Shown here in pieces: positions 25,686 to 35,946 of a stretch of DNA of 64,000 nucleotides (the first letter of the stretch is position 1; the number at the start of each line of letters is the position of its first letter). Location: the NCBI RefSeq assembly GCF_034190915.1, contig NW_026947632.1, forward strand, positions 1 through 64,000, given 5' to 3'. The notes below the pieces were generated by a model. The model worked only from the letters and a program-made list of their open reading frames with translations. It made no database searches and was not told the origin of the DNA. Origin of the DNA: Cavia porcellus (Eukaryota > Chordata > Mammalia > Rodentia > Caviidae). A program made the position numbers and the translations under genes.

Positions 25686-27968
25686 GTGGCGCTTTTCTCC
25701 AACCTACATTGCCACTCACTGCCTTTCCTAATTCACGCCCTCCGACTCAAACCAATATGTGATTTTTTCTCACTCCTACTAGTGAATGGCCTGTTAGAAA
25801 CCCTTACAATGCGCACCACACCGCGATGTTTTTCAGAAACCTATCCTACATTGCCACTGCATGTTTCCTGACCTTCCCATGCTGACCACCCCGTGGCGCT
25901 TTTCTCCATCCTACATTGCCACTCACTGCTTATCCTAATTCAGGCTTTCGATTCACACCACGCCGTGATGTTTTTCTCCCTCATACTAGTTAATGGCCTG
26001 TTACAAACCCTTACAGTGCGCACAACACCGCAATGTTTTTCAGAAACCTATCCTACATTGCCACTGCATGTTTCCTGAACTCCCCATGCTGACCACCCCG
26101 TGGCGCTTTCTCCATCCTACATTGCCACTGACTGCCTATTCTAATTCAGGCCCTCCGATTCACACCAACCTGTGATGTTTTTCTCACTCCTACCTGTGAA
26201 TGGCCTGTTAGAAACCCTTACAATGCGCACCACCCCAGGATGTTTTTCATGAACCTATCCTACATTGCCACTGCATGTTTCCTGACCTCCCCATTCTGAC
26301 CACCCAGTAGTGCTTTTCTCCATCCTACATTGCCACTCACTGCCTATCCTAATTCAGGCCTTCCGATTCACACCACCCCGTGATATTTTTCTCAATCCTA
26401 CTAGTGAGTGGCCTGTTAGAAACTCTTACAGTGCGCACCACACCGCAATGTTTTTCAGAAACCTATCCTACATTGCCACTGCATGTTTCCTCACCTCCCC
26501 ATGCTAAATATCCCTTGGCGCTTTTCTCCATCCTACATTGCCACTCACTGCCTATCCTACTTCAGGCTTTCTGATTCACACCACCCCGTGATGTTTTTCT
26601 CACTCCTACTTGTGAATGGCCTGTTAGAAACCCTTACAATGCGCACCACCCCGCTATGTTTTTCAGAAACCTATCCTATATTGCCACTGCATGTTTCCTG
26701 ACCTCCACATGCTGAGCACTCCGTGGCGCTTTTCTCAATCCTACATTGCCACTCACTGCCTATCCTACTTCAGGCCCTCCAATTCACACCACCCCGTGAT
26801 GTTTTTCTCACTCCTACTAGTGAATGGCCTGTTAGAAACCCTTACAATGCGCACCATCCCGCGATGTTTTGCAGAAACCTATCCTACATTGCCACTGCAT
26901 GTTTCCTGACCTCCCCATGCTAAATATCCCTTGTCGCTTTTCTCCATCCTACATTGCCACTCACTGCCTATCCTACTTCAGGCCCTCCAATTCACACCAC
27001 CCCGTGATGTTTTTCTCACTCCTACTAGTGAGTGGCCTGTTAGAATCCCTTACAATGCGCACCACCCTGCGATGTTTTTCAGAAACCTTTCCTACATTGC
27101 CACTGAATGTTTCCACACCTCCCAATGCTGACCACATCGTGGCGCTTTTCTCCATCCTACATTGCCACTCACTGCCTAACCTACTTCAGGCCCTCCGATT
27201 CACACCACCCCGTGATGTTTTTCTCACTCCTACTAGTGAATGGCCTGTTAGAAACCCTTACAATGCGCACCAACCCTCGATGTTTTTCAAAAACCTATCC
27301 TACAATGCCACTGCATGTTTCTTGACATCCCCATGCTGACCACACCATGGCGCTTTTCTCCATCCTACATTGCCACTCACTGCCTATCCTATTCAGGCCC
27401 TCCGATTCACACCACCCCATGATGTCTTCCTCACTGCTACTAGTGAATGGCCTGTTAGAAACCCTTACAATGCGCACCACCCCGCGATGTTTTCAGAAAC
27501 CTATCCTACATTGCCACTGCATGTTTCTTGACCTCCCCATGCTGACCAACACTTGGCGCTTTTCTCCATCCTACATTGCCACTCACTGCCTATCCTATTT
27601 CAGGCCCTCCGATTCACACCACCCCATGATGTTTTTCTCAGTCCTAGTAGTGAGTGGCCTGATAGAAACCCTTTCAATGCGCACCACCCCGCGATGTATT
27701 TCAGAAACCTATCCTACTTTGCCACGGCATGTTTCCAAACCTCCCCATGCTGACCACATCGTGGCACTTTTCTCCAGCCTACATTGCCACTCACTGCCTA
27801 TCATAATTCAGGACCTCCGATTCACACCACCCCATGATGTTTTTCTCACTCCTGCTAGTTAATGTCCTGTTAGAAACTCTTACACTGCGCACCATACCTC
27901 AATGTTTTTCAGAAACCTATCCTACATGGCCACTGCATGTTTCCTGAACTCCCCATGCTGAACACCCT
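25686..27968 (+). repeat. 11-mer HOR unit 3
   Basis: Recent duplicate of unit 2 over most of its length. Its M11 has TATCATAATTC, a variant otherwise seen only at about 19,080 and 20,948 in the 9-mer units. This marks the boundary where the 6.85 kb displaced copy begins. Confidence 0.9.
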
Positions 27969-28176
27969 GTGGCGCTTTTCTCCAACCTACATTGCCACTC
28001 ACTGCCTTTCCTAATTCACGCCCTCCGACTCAAACCAATATGTGATTTTTTTCTCACTCCTACTAGTGAATGGCCTGTTAGAAACCCTTACAATGCGCAC
28101 CACACCGCGATGTTTTTCAGAAACCTATCCTACATTGCCACTGCATGTTTCCTGACCTTCCCATGCTGACCACCCC
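27969..28176 (+). repeat. Monomer class M1 (HOR anchor)
   Basis: Diagnostic features are CTCCAACCTAC, TGCCTTTCCTAATTCACG, GACTCAAACCAATATG and a TGATTTTTT run replacing CCGTGATGTTTTT. It is the most diverged class, carries the only ACCAAT in the unit, and occurs once per HOR unit, so it is the best single marker. I find it at 10,948, 21,119, 23,403, 25,686, 27,969, 30,253, 32,536, 36,273, 37,933, 40,009, 42,499, 44,159, 46,027, 56,606 and 58,888. Confidence 0.9.
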
Positions 28177-28383
28177 GTGGCGCTTTTCTCCATCCTACAT
28201 TGCCACTCACTGCTTATCCTAATTCAGGCTTTCGATTCACACCACGCCGTGATGTTTTTCTCCCTCATACTAGTTAATGGCCTGTTACAAACCCTTACAG
28301 TGCGCACAACACCGCAATGTTTTTCAGAAACCTATCCTACATTGCCACTGCATGTTTCCTGAACTCCCCATGCTGACCACCCC
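28177..28383 (+). repeat. Monomer class M2
   Basis: Diagnostic features are CTGCTTATCC, GGCTTTCGATTC, CACGCCGTGATG, CTCCCTCATACTAGTTAATG, GTTACAAACCC and CGCACAACACCGCAATG, with CCTGAACTCC at the end. Length is 207 bp because GGCTTTCG is one base shorter than GGCCCTCCG. It always follows M1 in intact units. Confidence 0.88.
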
Positions 28384-28590
28384 GTGGCGCTTTCTCCATC
28401 CTACATTGCCACTGACTGCCTATACTAATTCAGGCCCTCCGATTCACACCAACCTGTGATGTTTTTCTCACTCCTACCTGTGAATGGCCTGTTAGAAATC
28501 CTTACAATGCGCACCACCCCAGGATGTTTTTCATGAACCTATCCTACATTGCCACTGCATGTTTCCTGACCTCCCCATTCTGACCACCCA
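28384..28590 (+). repeat. Monomer class M3
   Basis: Diagnostic features are GGCGCTTTCTCC (one T lost), CACTGACTGCCTATAC, CCAACCTGTGATG, CTACCTGTGAATGG (ACTAGT lost), CCCCAGGATG and TTCATGAACC, ending CCCCATTCTGACC. The loss of ACTAGT here and in M5 and M11 would produce bands longer than one monomer with an enzyme cutting that site. Confidence 0.88.
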
Positions 28591-28798
28591 GTAGTGCTTT
28601 TCTCCATCCTACATTGCCACTCACTGCCTATCCTAATTCAGGCCTTCCGATTCACACCACCCCGTGATATTTTTCTCACTCCTACTAGTGAGTGGCCTGT
28701 TAGAAACTCTTACAGTGCGCACCACACCGCAATGTTTTTCGGAAACCTATCCTACATTGCCACTGCATGTTTCCTCACCTCCCCATGCTAAATATCCC
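28591..28798 (+). repeat. Monomer class M4
   Basis: Diagnostic features are CAGTAGTGC, GGCCTTCCGATTC, CGTGATATTTTT, GTGAGTGGCC, GAAACTCTTACAGTGCG and CCTCACCTCCCC followed by GCTAAATATCCC. Two subtypes exist: GGAAACC with CTCACTCC (units 1, 4, 5 and 6) and AGAAACC with CTCAATCC (units 2 and 3 and the 9-mer units). Confidence 0.88.
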
Positions 28799-29006
28799 TT
28801 GGCGCTTTTCTCCATCCTACATTGCCACTCACTGCCTATCCTACTTCAGGCCATCTGATTCACACCACCCCGTGATGTTTTTCTCACTCCTACTTGTGAA
28901 TGGCCTGTTAGAAACCCTTACAATGCGCACCACCCCGCTATGTTTTTCAGAAACCTATCCTATATTGCCACTGCATGTTTCCTGACCTCCACATGCTGAG
29001 CACTCC
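28799..29006 (+). repeat. Monomer class M5
   Basis: Diagnostic features are CCCTTGGCGC, TCTGATTCAC, CTACTTGTGAATGG (ACTAGT lost), CCCCGCTATG, CCTATATTGCC and CCTCCACATGCTGAGC. The TATATTGCC and CTACTTGTG pair also marks the second half of the hybrid monomer near 34,700 and the one near 42,760. Confidence 0.88.
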
Positions 29007-29214
29007 GTGGCGCTTTTCTCAATCCTACATTGCCACTCACTGCCTATCCTACTTCAGGCCCTCCAATTCACACCACCCCGTGATGTTTTTCTCACTCCTA
29101 CTAGTGAATGGCCTGTTAGAAACCCTTACAATGCGCACCACCCCGCGATGTTTTGCAGAAACCTATCCTACATTGCCACTGCATGTTTCCTGACCTCCCC
29201 ATGCTAAATACCCC
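29007..29214 (+). repeat. Monomer class M6
   Basis: Diagnostic features are GCACTCCGTGGCGC, CTCAATCCTAC, CCTCCAATTCAC and GTTTTGCAGAAACC. A subtype with CACAACGGGATG occurs at about 39,104 and 43,047. A further form, GAAAGCATTGC or GAAAGCAGTGC, is the version used in block Q and in the 15-mer HOR. Confidence 0.88.
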
Positions 29215-29422
29215 TTGTCGCTTTTCTCCATCCTACATTGCCACTCACTGCCTATCCTACTTCAGGCCTTCCGATTCACACCACCCCGTGATGTTTTTCT
29301 CACTCCTACTAGTGAGTGGCCTGTTAGAATCCCTTACAATGCGCACCACCCTGCGATGTTTTTCAGAAACCTTTCCTACATTGCCACTGAATGTTTCCAC
29401 ACCTCCCAATGCTGACCACATC
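29215..29422 (+). repeat. Monomer class M7
   Basis: Diagnostic features are TTGTCGC, GTGAGTGGCC, GTTAGAATCCC, CCCTGCGATG, ACCTTTCCTAC and TGAATGTTTCCACACC with CCCAATGCTGACC. Block P contains an earlier version of the M7-M8 pair at 7,413 and 13,643. Confidence 0.88.
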
Positions 29423-29630
29423 GTGGCGCTTTTCTCCATCCTACATTGCCACTCACTGCCTATCCTACTTCAGGCCCTCCGATTCACACCACCCCGTGAT
29501 GTTTTTCTCACTCCTACTAGTGAATGGCCTGTTAGAAACCCTTACAATGCGCACCAACCCTCGATGTTTTTCAAAAACCTATCCTACATTGCCACTGCAT
29601 GTTTCTTGACATCCCCATGCTGACAACACC
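29423..29630 (+). repeat. Monomer class M8
   Basis: Diagnostic features are ACATCGTGGCGC, CCAACCCTCGATG, TTTCAAAAACC and TTTCTTGACATCC. The first monomer of the window (1-about 150) has the same CAACACTCGATG, TTTCAAAAACC and TTTCTTGACATCC, so an M8 relative exists at the far left edge too. Confidence 0.88.
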
Positions 29631-29836
29631 ATGGCACTTTTCTCCATCCTACATTGCCACTCACTGCCTATCCTATTCAGGCCCTCCGATTCACACCACC
29701 CCATGATGTCTTCCTCACTCCTACTAGTGAATGGCCTGTTAGAAACCCTTACAATGCGCACCACCCCGCGATGTTTTCAGAAACCTATCCTACATTGCCA
29801 CTGCATGTTTCTTGACCTCCCCATGCTGACCAACAC
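29631..29836 (+). repeat. Monomer class M9
   Basis: Diagnostic features are ACACCATGGC, CCTATTCAGG (one A lost), CCCCATGATGTCTTCC, GATGTTTTCAG (one T lost) and TTTCTTGACC. At 206 bp it is the shortest class. The two single-base losses are what allow a long open frame to run on into M10 and M11. Confidence 0.88.
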
Positions 29837-30044
29837 TTGGCGCTTTTCTCCATCCTACATTGCCACTCACTGCCTATCCTACTTCAGGCCCTCCGATTCA
29901 CAGCACCCCATGATGTTTTTCTCAGTCCTACTAGTGAGTGGCCTGATAGAAACCCTTTCAATGCGCACCACCCCGCGATGTATTTCAGAAACCTATCCTA
30001 CTTTGCCACGGCATGTTTCCAAACCTCCCCATGCTGACCACATC
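29837..30044 (+). repeat. Monomer class M10
   Basis: Diagnostic features are CAACACTTGGCGC, CCCCATGATG, TCTCAGTCC, GTGAGTGGCCTGATAG, CCCTTTCAATGCG, GATGTATTTCAG, CTACTTTGCCACGGC and TTTCCAAACC. The TTTCCAAACC replaces TTTCCTGACC and so removes the TGA that closes most frames. Confidence 0.88.
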
Positions 30045-30252
30045 GTGGCACTTTTCTCCAGCCTACATTGCCACTCACTGCCTATCCTAATTCAGGACCT
30101 CCGATTCACACCACCCCATGATGTTTTTCACACTCCTGCTAGTTAATGTCCTGTTAGAAACTCTTACACTGCGCACCATACCTCAATGTTTTTCAGAAAC
30201 CTATCCTACATGGCCACTGCATGTTTCCTGAACTCCCCATGCTGAACACCCT
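30045..30252 (+). repeat. Monomer class M11
   Basis: Diagnostic features are ACATCGTGGCAC, CTCCAGCCTAC, TTCAGGACC, CTGCTAGTTAATGTCCTG, GAAACTCTTACACTGCG, ACCATACC(T/G)CAATG and CTACATGGCC, ending CCTGAACTCC and GCTGAACACCC before M1. It always precedes M1 directly in the intact units. Confidence 0.88.
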
Positions 30253-31561
30253 GTGGCGCTTTTCTCCAACCTACATTGCCACTCACTGCCTTTCCTAATT
30301 CACGCCCTCCGACTCAAACCAATATGTGATTTTTTCTCACTCCTACTAGTGAATGGCCTGTTAGAAACCCTTACAATGCGCACCACACCGCGATGTTTTT
30401 CAGAAACCTATCCTACATTGCCACTGCATGTTTCCTGACCTTCCCATGCTGACCACCCCGTGGCGCTTTTCTCCATCCTACATTGCCACTCACTGCTTAT
30501 CCTAATTCAGGCTTTCGATTCACACCACGCCGTGATGTTTTTCTCCCTCATACTAGTTAATGGCCTGTTACAAACCCTTACAGTGCGCACAACACCGCAA
30601 TGTTTTTCAGAAACCTATCCTACATTGCCACTGCATGTTTCCTGAACTCCCCATGCTGACCACCCCGTGGCGCTTTCTCCATCCTACATTGCCACTGACT
30701 GCCTATTCTAATTCAGGCCCTCCGATTCACACCAACCTGTGATGTTTTTCTCACTCCTACCTGTGAATGGCCTGTTAGAAACCCTTACAATGCGCACCAC
30801 CCCAGGATGTTTTTCATGAACCTATCCTACATTGCCACTGCATGTTTCCTGACCTCCCCATTCTGACCACCCAGTAGTGCTTTTCTCCATCCTACATTGC
30901 CACTCACTGCCTATCCTAATTCAGGCCTTCCGATTCACACCACCCCGTGATATTTTTCTCACTCCTACTAGTGAGTAGCCTGTTAGAAACTCTTACAGTG
31001 CGCACCACACCGCAATGTTTTTCGGAAACCTATCCTACATTGCCACTGCATGTTTCCTCACCTCCCCATGCTAAATATCCCTTGGCGCTTTTCTCCATCC
31101 TACATTGCCACTCACTGCCTATCCTACTTCAGGCCTTCTGATTCACACCACCCCGTGATGTTTTTCTCACTCCTACTTGTGAATGGCCTGTTAGAAACCC
31201 TTACAATGCGCACCACCCTGCTATGTTTTTCAGAAACCTATCCTATATTGCCACTGCATGTTTCCTGACCTCCACATGCTGAGCACTCCGTGGCGCTTTT
31301 CTCAATCCTACATTGCCACTCACTGCCTATCCTACTTCAGGCCCTCCAATTCACACCACCCCGTGATGTTTTTCTCACTCCTACTAGTGAATGGCCTGTT
31401 AGAAACCCTTACAATGCGCACCACCCCGCGATGTTTTCCAGAAACCTATCCTACATTGCCACTGCATGTTTCCTGACCTCCCCATGCTAAATATCCCTTG
31501 TCGCTTTTCTCCATCCTACATTGCCACTCACTGCCTATCCTACTTCAGGCCTTCCGATTCA

Positions 31562-31626
31562 CACCACCCCGTGATGTTTTTCTCACTCCTACTAGTGAGT
31601 GGCCTGTTAGAATCCCTTACAATGCG
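31562..31626 (+). repeat. Subunit A of the monomer (65 bp)
   Basis: The subunit opens with CACCACCCCGTGATGTTTTT and continues CTCACTCCTACTAGTGA, GGCCTGTTAGAAACCC and TTACAATGCG. The first about 30 bases align with the starts of subunits B and C. The second half, GGCCTGTTAGAAACCC, is specific to A. This subunit carries most of the class-diagnostic variation, for example GTGAGT, GTTAATG, CTACCTGTG or CTACTTGTG in place of CTACTAGTGAATG. Confidence 0.8.
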
Positions 31627-31696
31627 CACCACCCTGCGATGTTTTTCAGAAACCTTTCCTACATTGCCACTGAATGTTTCCACACCTCCCAATGCT
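31627..31696 (+). repeat. Subunit B of the monomer (70 bp)
   Basis: The subunit opens with a CACCACCCCGCGATG variant and a T-tract, then CAGAAACC, TATCCTACATTGCCACTGC and ATGTTTCCTGACC, ending at CCATGCT. It shares ATCCTACATTGCCACT with subunit C at the same internal position, which is the clearest evidence that B and C descend from one ancestral unit. This exemplar has the class-specific TGAATGTTTCCAC ending. Confidence 0.8.
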
Positions 31697-31769
31697 GACC
31701 ACATCGTGGCGCTTTTCTCCATCCTACATTGCCACTCACTGCCTATCCTACTTCAGGCCCTCCGATTCA
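31697..31769 (+). repeat. Subunit C of the monomer (73 bp)
   Basis: The subunit opens with a GACCACCCCGTGGCGC variant and a TTTTC tract, then CTCCATCCTACATTGCC, ACTCACTGCC and TATCCTAATTCAGG, ending CCCTCCGATTCA. The single-base loss in TCCTATTCAGG (M9 class) and in GCGCTTTCTCC (M3 class) both fall in this subunit and explain the 206-207 bp monomers. Confidence 0.8.
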
Positions 31770-32535
31770 CACCACCCCGTGATGTTTTTCTCACTCCTAC
31801 TAGTGAATGGCCTGTTAGAAACCCTTACAATGCGCACCAACCCTCGATGTTTTTCAAAAACCTATCCTACATTGCCACTGCATGTTTCTTGACATCCCGA
31901 TGCTGACCACACCATGGCGCTTTTCTCCATCCTACATTGCCACTCACTGCCTATCCTATTCAGGCCCTCCGATTCACACCACCCCATGATGTCTTCCTCA
32001 CTCCTACTAGTGAATGGCCTGTTAGAAACCCTTACAATGCGCACCACCCCGCGATGTTTTCAGAAACCTATCCTACATTGCCACTGCATGTTTCTTGACC
32101 TCCCCATGCTGACCAACACCTGGCGCTTTTCTCCATCCTACATTGCCACTCACTGCCTATCCTACTTCAGGCCCTCCGATTCACACCACCCCATGATGTT
32201 TTTCTCAGTCCTACTAGTGAGTGGCCTGATAGAAACCCTTTCAATGCGCACCACCCCGCGATGTATTTCAGAAACCTATCCTACTTTGCCACGGCATGTT
32301 TCCAAACCTCCCCATGCTGACCACATCGTGGCACTTTTCTCCAGCCTACATTGCCACTCACTGCCTATCCTAATTCAGGACCTCCGATTCACACCACCCC
32401 ATGATGTTTTTCTCACTCCTGCTAGTTAATGTCCTGTTAGAAACTCTTACACTGCGCACCATACCTCAATGTTTTTCAGAAACCTATCCTACATGGCCAC
32501 TGCATGTTTCCTGAACTCCCCATGCTGAACACCCT

Positions 32536-34700
32536 GTGGCGCTTTTCTCCAACCTACATTGCCACTCACTGCCTTTCTTAATTCACGCCCTCCGACTCAA
32601 ACCAATATGTGATTTTTTCTCACTCCTACTAGTGAATGGCCTGTTAGAAACCCTTACAATGCGCACCACACCGCGATGTTTTTCAGAAACCTATCCTACA
32701 TTGCCACTGCATGTTTCCTGACCTTCCCATGCTGACCACCCCGTGGCGCTTTTCTCCATCCTACATTGCCACTCACTGCTTATTCTAATTCAGGCTTTCG
32801 ATTCACACCACGCCGTGATGTTTTTCTCCCTCATACTAGTTAATGGCCTGTTACAAACCCTTACAGTGCGCACAACACCGCAATGTTTTTCAGAAACCTA
32901 TCCTACATTGCCACTGCATGTTTCCTGAACTCCCCATGCTGACCACCCCGTGGCGCTTTCTCCATCCTACATTGCCACTGACTGCCTATATTAATTCAGG
33001 CCCTCCGATTCACACCAACCTGTGATGTTTTTCTCACTCCTACCTGTGAATGGCCTGTTAGAAACCCTTACAATGCGCACCACCCCAGGATGTTTTTCAT
33101 GAACCTATCCTACATTGCCACTGCATGTTTCCTGACCTCCCCATTCTGACCACCCAGTAGTGCTTTTCTCCATCCTACATTGCCACTCACTGCCTATCCT
33201 AATTCAGGCCTTCCGATTCACACCACCCCGTGATATTTTTCTCACTCCTACTAGTGAGTGGCCTGTTAGAAACTCTTACAGTGCGCACCACACCGCAATG
33301 TTTTTCGGAAACCTATCCTACATTGCCACTGCATGTTTCCTCACCTCCCCATGCTAAATATCCCTTGGTGCTTTTCTCCATCCTACATTGCCACTCACTG
33401 CCTATCCTACTTCAGGCCTTCTGATTCACACCACCCCGTGATGTTTTTCTCACTCCTACTTGTGAATGGCCTGTTAGAAACCCTTACAATGCGCACCACC
33501 CCGCTATGTTTTTCAGAAACCTATCCTATATTGCCACTGCATGTTTCCTGACCTCCACATGCTGAGCACTCCGTGGCGCTTTTCTCAATCCTACATTGCC
33601 ACTCACTGCCTATCCTACTTCAGGCCCTCCAATTCACACCACCCCGTGATGTTTTTCTCACTCCTACTAGTGAATGGCCTGTTAGAAACCCTTACAATGC
33701 GCACCACCCCGCGATGTTTTGCAGAAACCTATCCTACATTGCCACTGCATGTTTCCTGACCTCCCCATGCTAAATACCCCTTGTCGCTTTTCTCCATCCT
33801 ACATTGCCACTCACTGCCTATCCTACTTCAGGCCTTCCGATTCACACCACCCCGTGATGTTTTTCTCACTCCTACTAGTGAGTGGCCTGTTAGAATCCCT
33901 TACAATGCGCACCACCCTGCGATGTTTTTCAGAAACCTTTCCTACATTGCCACTGAATGTTTCCACACCTCCCAATGCTGACCACATCGTGGCGCTTTTC
34001 TCCATCCTACATTGCCACTCACTGCCTATCCTACTTCAGGACCTCCGATTCACACCACCCCGTGATGTTTTTCTCACTCCTACTAGTGAATGGCCTGTTA
34101 GAAACCCTTACAATGCGCACCAACCCTCGATGTTTTTCAAAAACCTATTCTACATTGCCACTGCATGTTTCTTGACATCCCCATGCTGACCACACCATGG
34201 CGTTTTTCTCCATCCTACATTGCCACTCACTGCCTATCCTATTCAGGCCCTCCGATTCACACCACCCCATGATGTCTTCCTCACTCCTACTAGTGAATGG
34301 CCTGTTAGAAACCCTTAAAATGCGCACCACCCCGCGATGTTTTCAGAAACCTATCCTACATTGCCACTGCATGTTTCTTGACCTCCCCATGCTGACCAAC
34401 ACTTGGCGCTTTTCTCCATCGTACATTGCCACTCACTGCCTATCCTACTTCAGGCTCTCCGATTCACACCACCCCATGATGTTTTTCTCACTCCTACTAG
34501 TGAGTGGCCTGTTAGAAACCCTTACAATGCGCACCACCCCGCGATGTATTTCAGAAACCTATCCTACTTTGCCACGGCATGTTTCCAAACCTCCCCATGC
34601 TGACCACATCGTGGCACTTTTCTCCATCCTACATTGCCACTCACTGCCTTTCCTAATTCAGGACCTCCGATTCACACCACCCCGTGATGTTTTTCTCACT
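32536..34700 (+). repeat. 11-mer HOR unit 6, modified at its end
   Basis: Runs M1 to M10 normally, then M11 begins (ACATCGTGGCAC, TTCAGGACC) but switches inside subunit A to M5 sequence (CTACTTGTGAATGG, CCCCGCTATG) at about 34,660-34,705. The unit therefore re-enters M6 without passing M1, making an 18-monomer interval (3,737 bp) before the next M1 at 36,273. Confidence 0.85.
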
Positions 34701-35946
34701 GCTACTTGTGAATGGCCTGTTAGAAACCCTTACAATGCGCACCACCCCGCTATGTTTTTCAGAAACCTATCCTATATTGCCACTGCATGTTTCCTGACCT
34801 CCACATGCTGAGCACTCCGTGGCGCTTTTCTCAATCCTACATTGCCACTCACTGCCTATCCTACTTCAGGCCCTCGAATTCACACCACCCCGTGATGTTT
34901 TTCTCACTCCTACTAGTGAATGGCCTGTTAGAAACCCTTACAATGCGCACCACCCCGCGATGTTTTGCAGAAACCTATCCTACATTGCCACTGCATGTTT
35001 CCTGACCTCACCATGCTAAATACCCCTTGTCGCTTTTCTCCATCCTACATTGCCACTCTCTGCCAATCCTACTTCAGGCCCTCCGATTCACACCACCCCG
35101 TGATGTTTTTCTCACTCCTACTAGTGAGTGGCCTGTTAGAATCCCTTACAATGCGCACCACCCTGCGATGTTTTTCAGAAACCTTTCCTACATTGCCACT
35201 GAATGTTTCCACACCTCCCAATGCTGACCACATCGTGGCGCTTTTCTCCATCCTACATTGCCACTCACTGCCTATCCTACTTCAGGCCCTCCGATTCACA
35301 CCACCCCGTGATGTTTTTCTCACTCCTACTAGTGAATGGCCTGTTAGAAACCCTTACAATGCGCACCAACCCTCGATGTTTTTCAAAAACCTATCTTACA
35401 TTGCCACTCCATGTTTCTTGACATCCCCATGCTGACCACAACATGGCGCTTTTCTCCATCCTACATTGCCACTCACTGCCTATCCTATTCAGGCCCTCCG
35501 ATTCACACCACCCCATGATGTCTTCCTCACTCCTACTAGTGAATGGCCTGTTAGAAACCCTTAAAATGCGCACCACCCCGCGATGTTTTCAGAAACCTAT
35601 CCTACATTGCCACTGCATGTTTCTTGACCTCCCCATGCTGACCAACACTTGGTGCTTTTCTCCATCCTACATTGCCACTCACTGCCTATCCTACTTCAGG
35701 CTCTCCGATTCACACCACCCCATGATGTTTTTCTCACTCCTACTAGTGAGTGGCCTGTTAGAAACCCTTACAATGCGCACCAACCCGCGATGTATTTCAG
35801 AAACCTATCCTACTTTGCCACGGCATGTTTCCAAACCTCCCCATGCTGACCACATCGTGGCACTTTTCTCCATCCTACATTGCCACTCACTGCCTATCCT
35901 AATTCAGGACCTCCGATTCACACCACTCCGTGATGTTTTTCTCACT
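33455..35946 (+). repeat. 6-monomer tandem duplication (2 x 1,246 bp)
   Basis: The segment from M5 second half to M11 first half is present twice, 33,455-34,700 and 34,701-35,946, at a constant offset of 1,246 bp. M6 to M10 begin at 33,573, 33,781, 33,988, 34,197 and 34,403 and again at 34,819, 35,027, 35,234, 35,443 and 35,649. The joint is the M11/M5 hybrid monomer. This is the clearest case of unequal exchange between out-of-register monomers in the window. Confidence 0.85.

Larger units (their letters stand above)
27969..30252 (+). repeat. 11-mer HOR unit 4 (reference unit)
   Basis: The unit used here to define M1 to M11. Monomer lengths in order are 208, 207, 207, 208, 208, 208, 208, 208, 206, 208 and 208, summing to 2,284 bp. 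Closest relative is unit 1 at -6,850 bp. Confidence 0.9.
31562..31769 (+). repeat. Exemplar full-length 208 bp monomer
   Basis: This copy shows the canonical layout exactly: CACCACCCCG at 31,562, its second version at 31,627 and its third, GACCACATCG, at 31,697, with the next monomer starting at 31,770. The spacings are 65, 70 and 73 bp. By hand count my consensus monomer has A 42, C 77, G 30 and T 59, so the + strand is C/T-rich and poor in G. It carries seven CpG dinucleotides. Confidence 0.9.
30253..32535 (+). repeat. 11-mer HOR unit 5
   Basis: Starts like units 2 and 3 (six-T run, CCTATTCTAATTC in M3) but from M4 onward is of the unit 1/4 type (TTTTTCGGAAACC). It also has private changes such as GTGAGTAGCC in M4, CCCTGCTATG in M5, TTTTCCAGAAACC in M6 and ATCCCGATGC at about 31,897. 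It is therefore a mosaic of the two unit types. Confidence 0.88.
21003..34700 (+). repeat. 11-monomer HOR domain (2,283-2,284 bp period)
   Basis: The rare M1 monomer (ACTCAAACCAATATGTGAT) recurs at 21,119, 23,403, 25,686, 27,969, 30,253 and 32,536, spacings of 2,284, 2,283, 2,283, 2,284 and 2,283 bp. All eleven monomer classes recur in the same order in each unit. The one-base length difference is the T-run after TATGTGA in M1, seven T in units 1 and 4 and six in the others. Units differ by only a few bases from their closest relative, whereas different monomers inside one unit differ at many positions. That is the defining pattern of a HOR. Confidence 0.95.
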
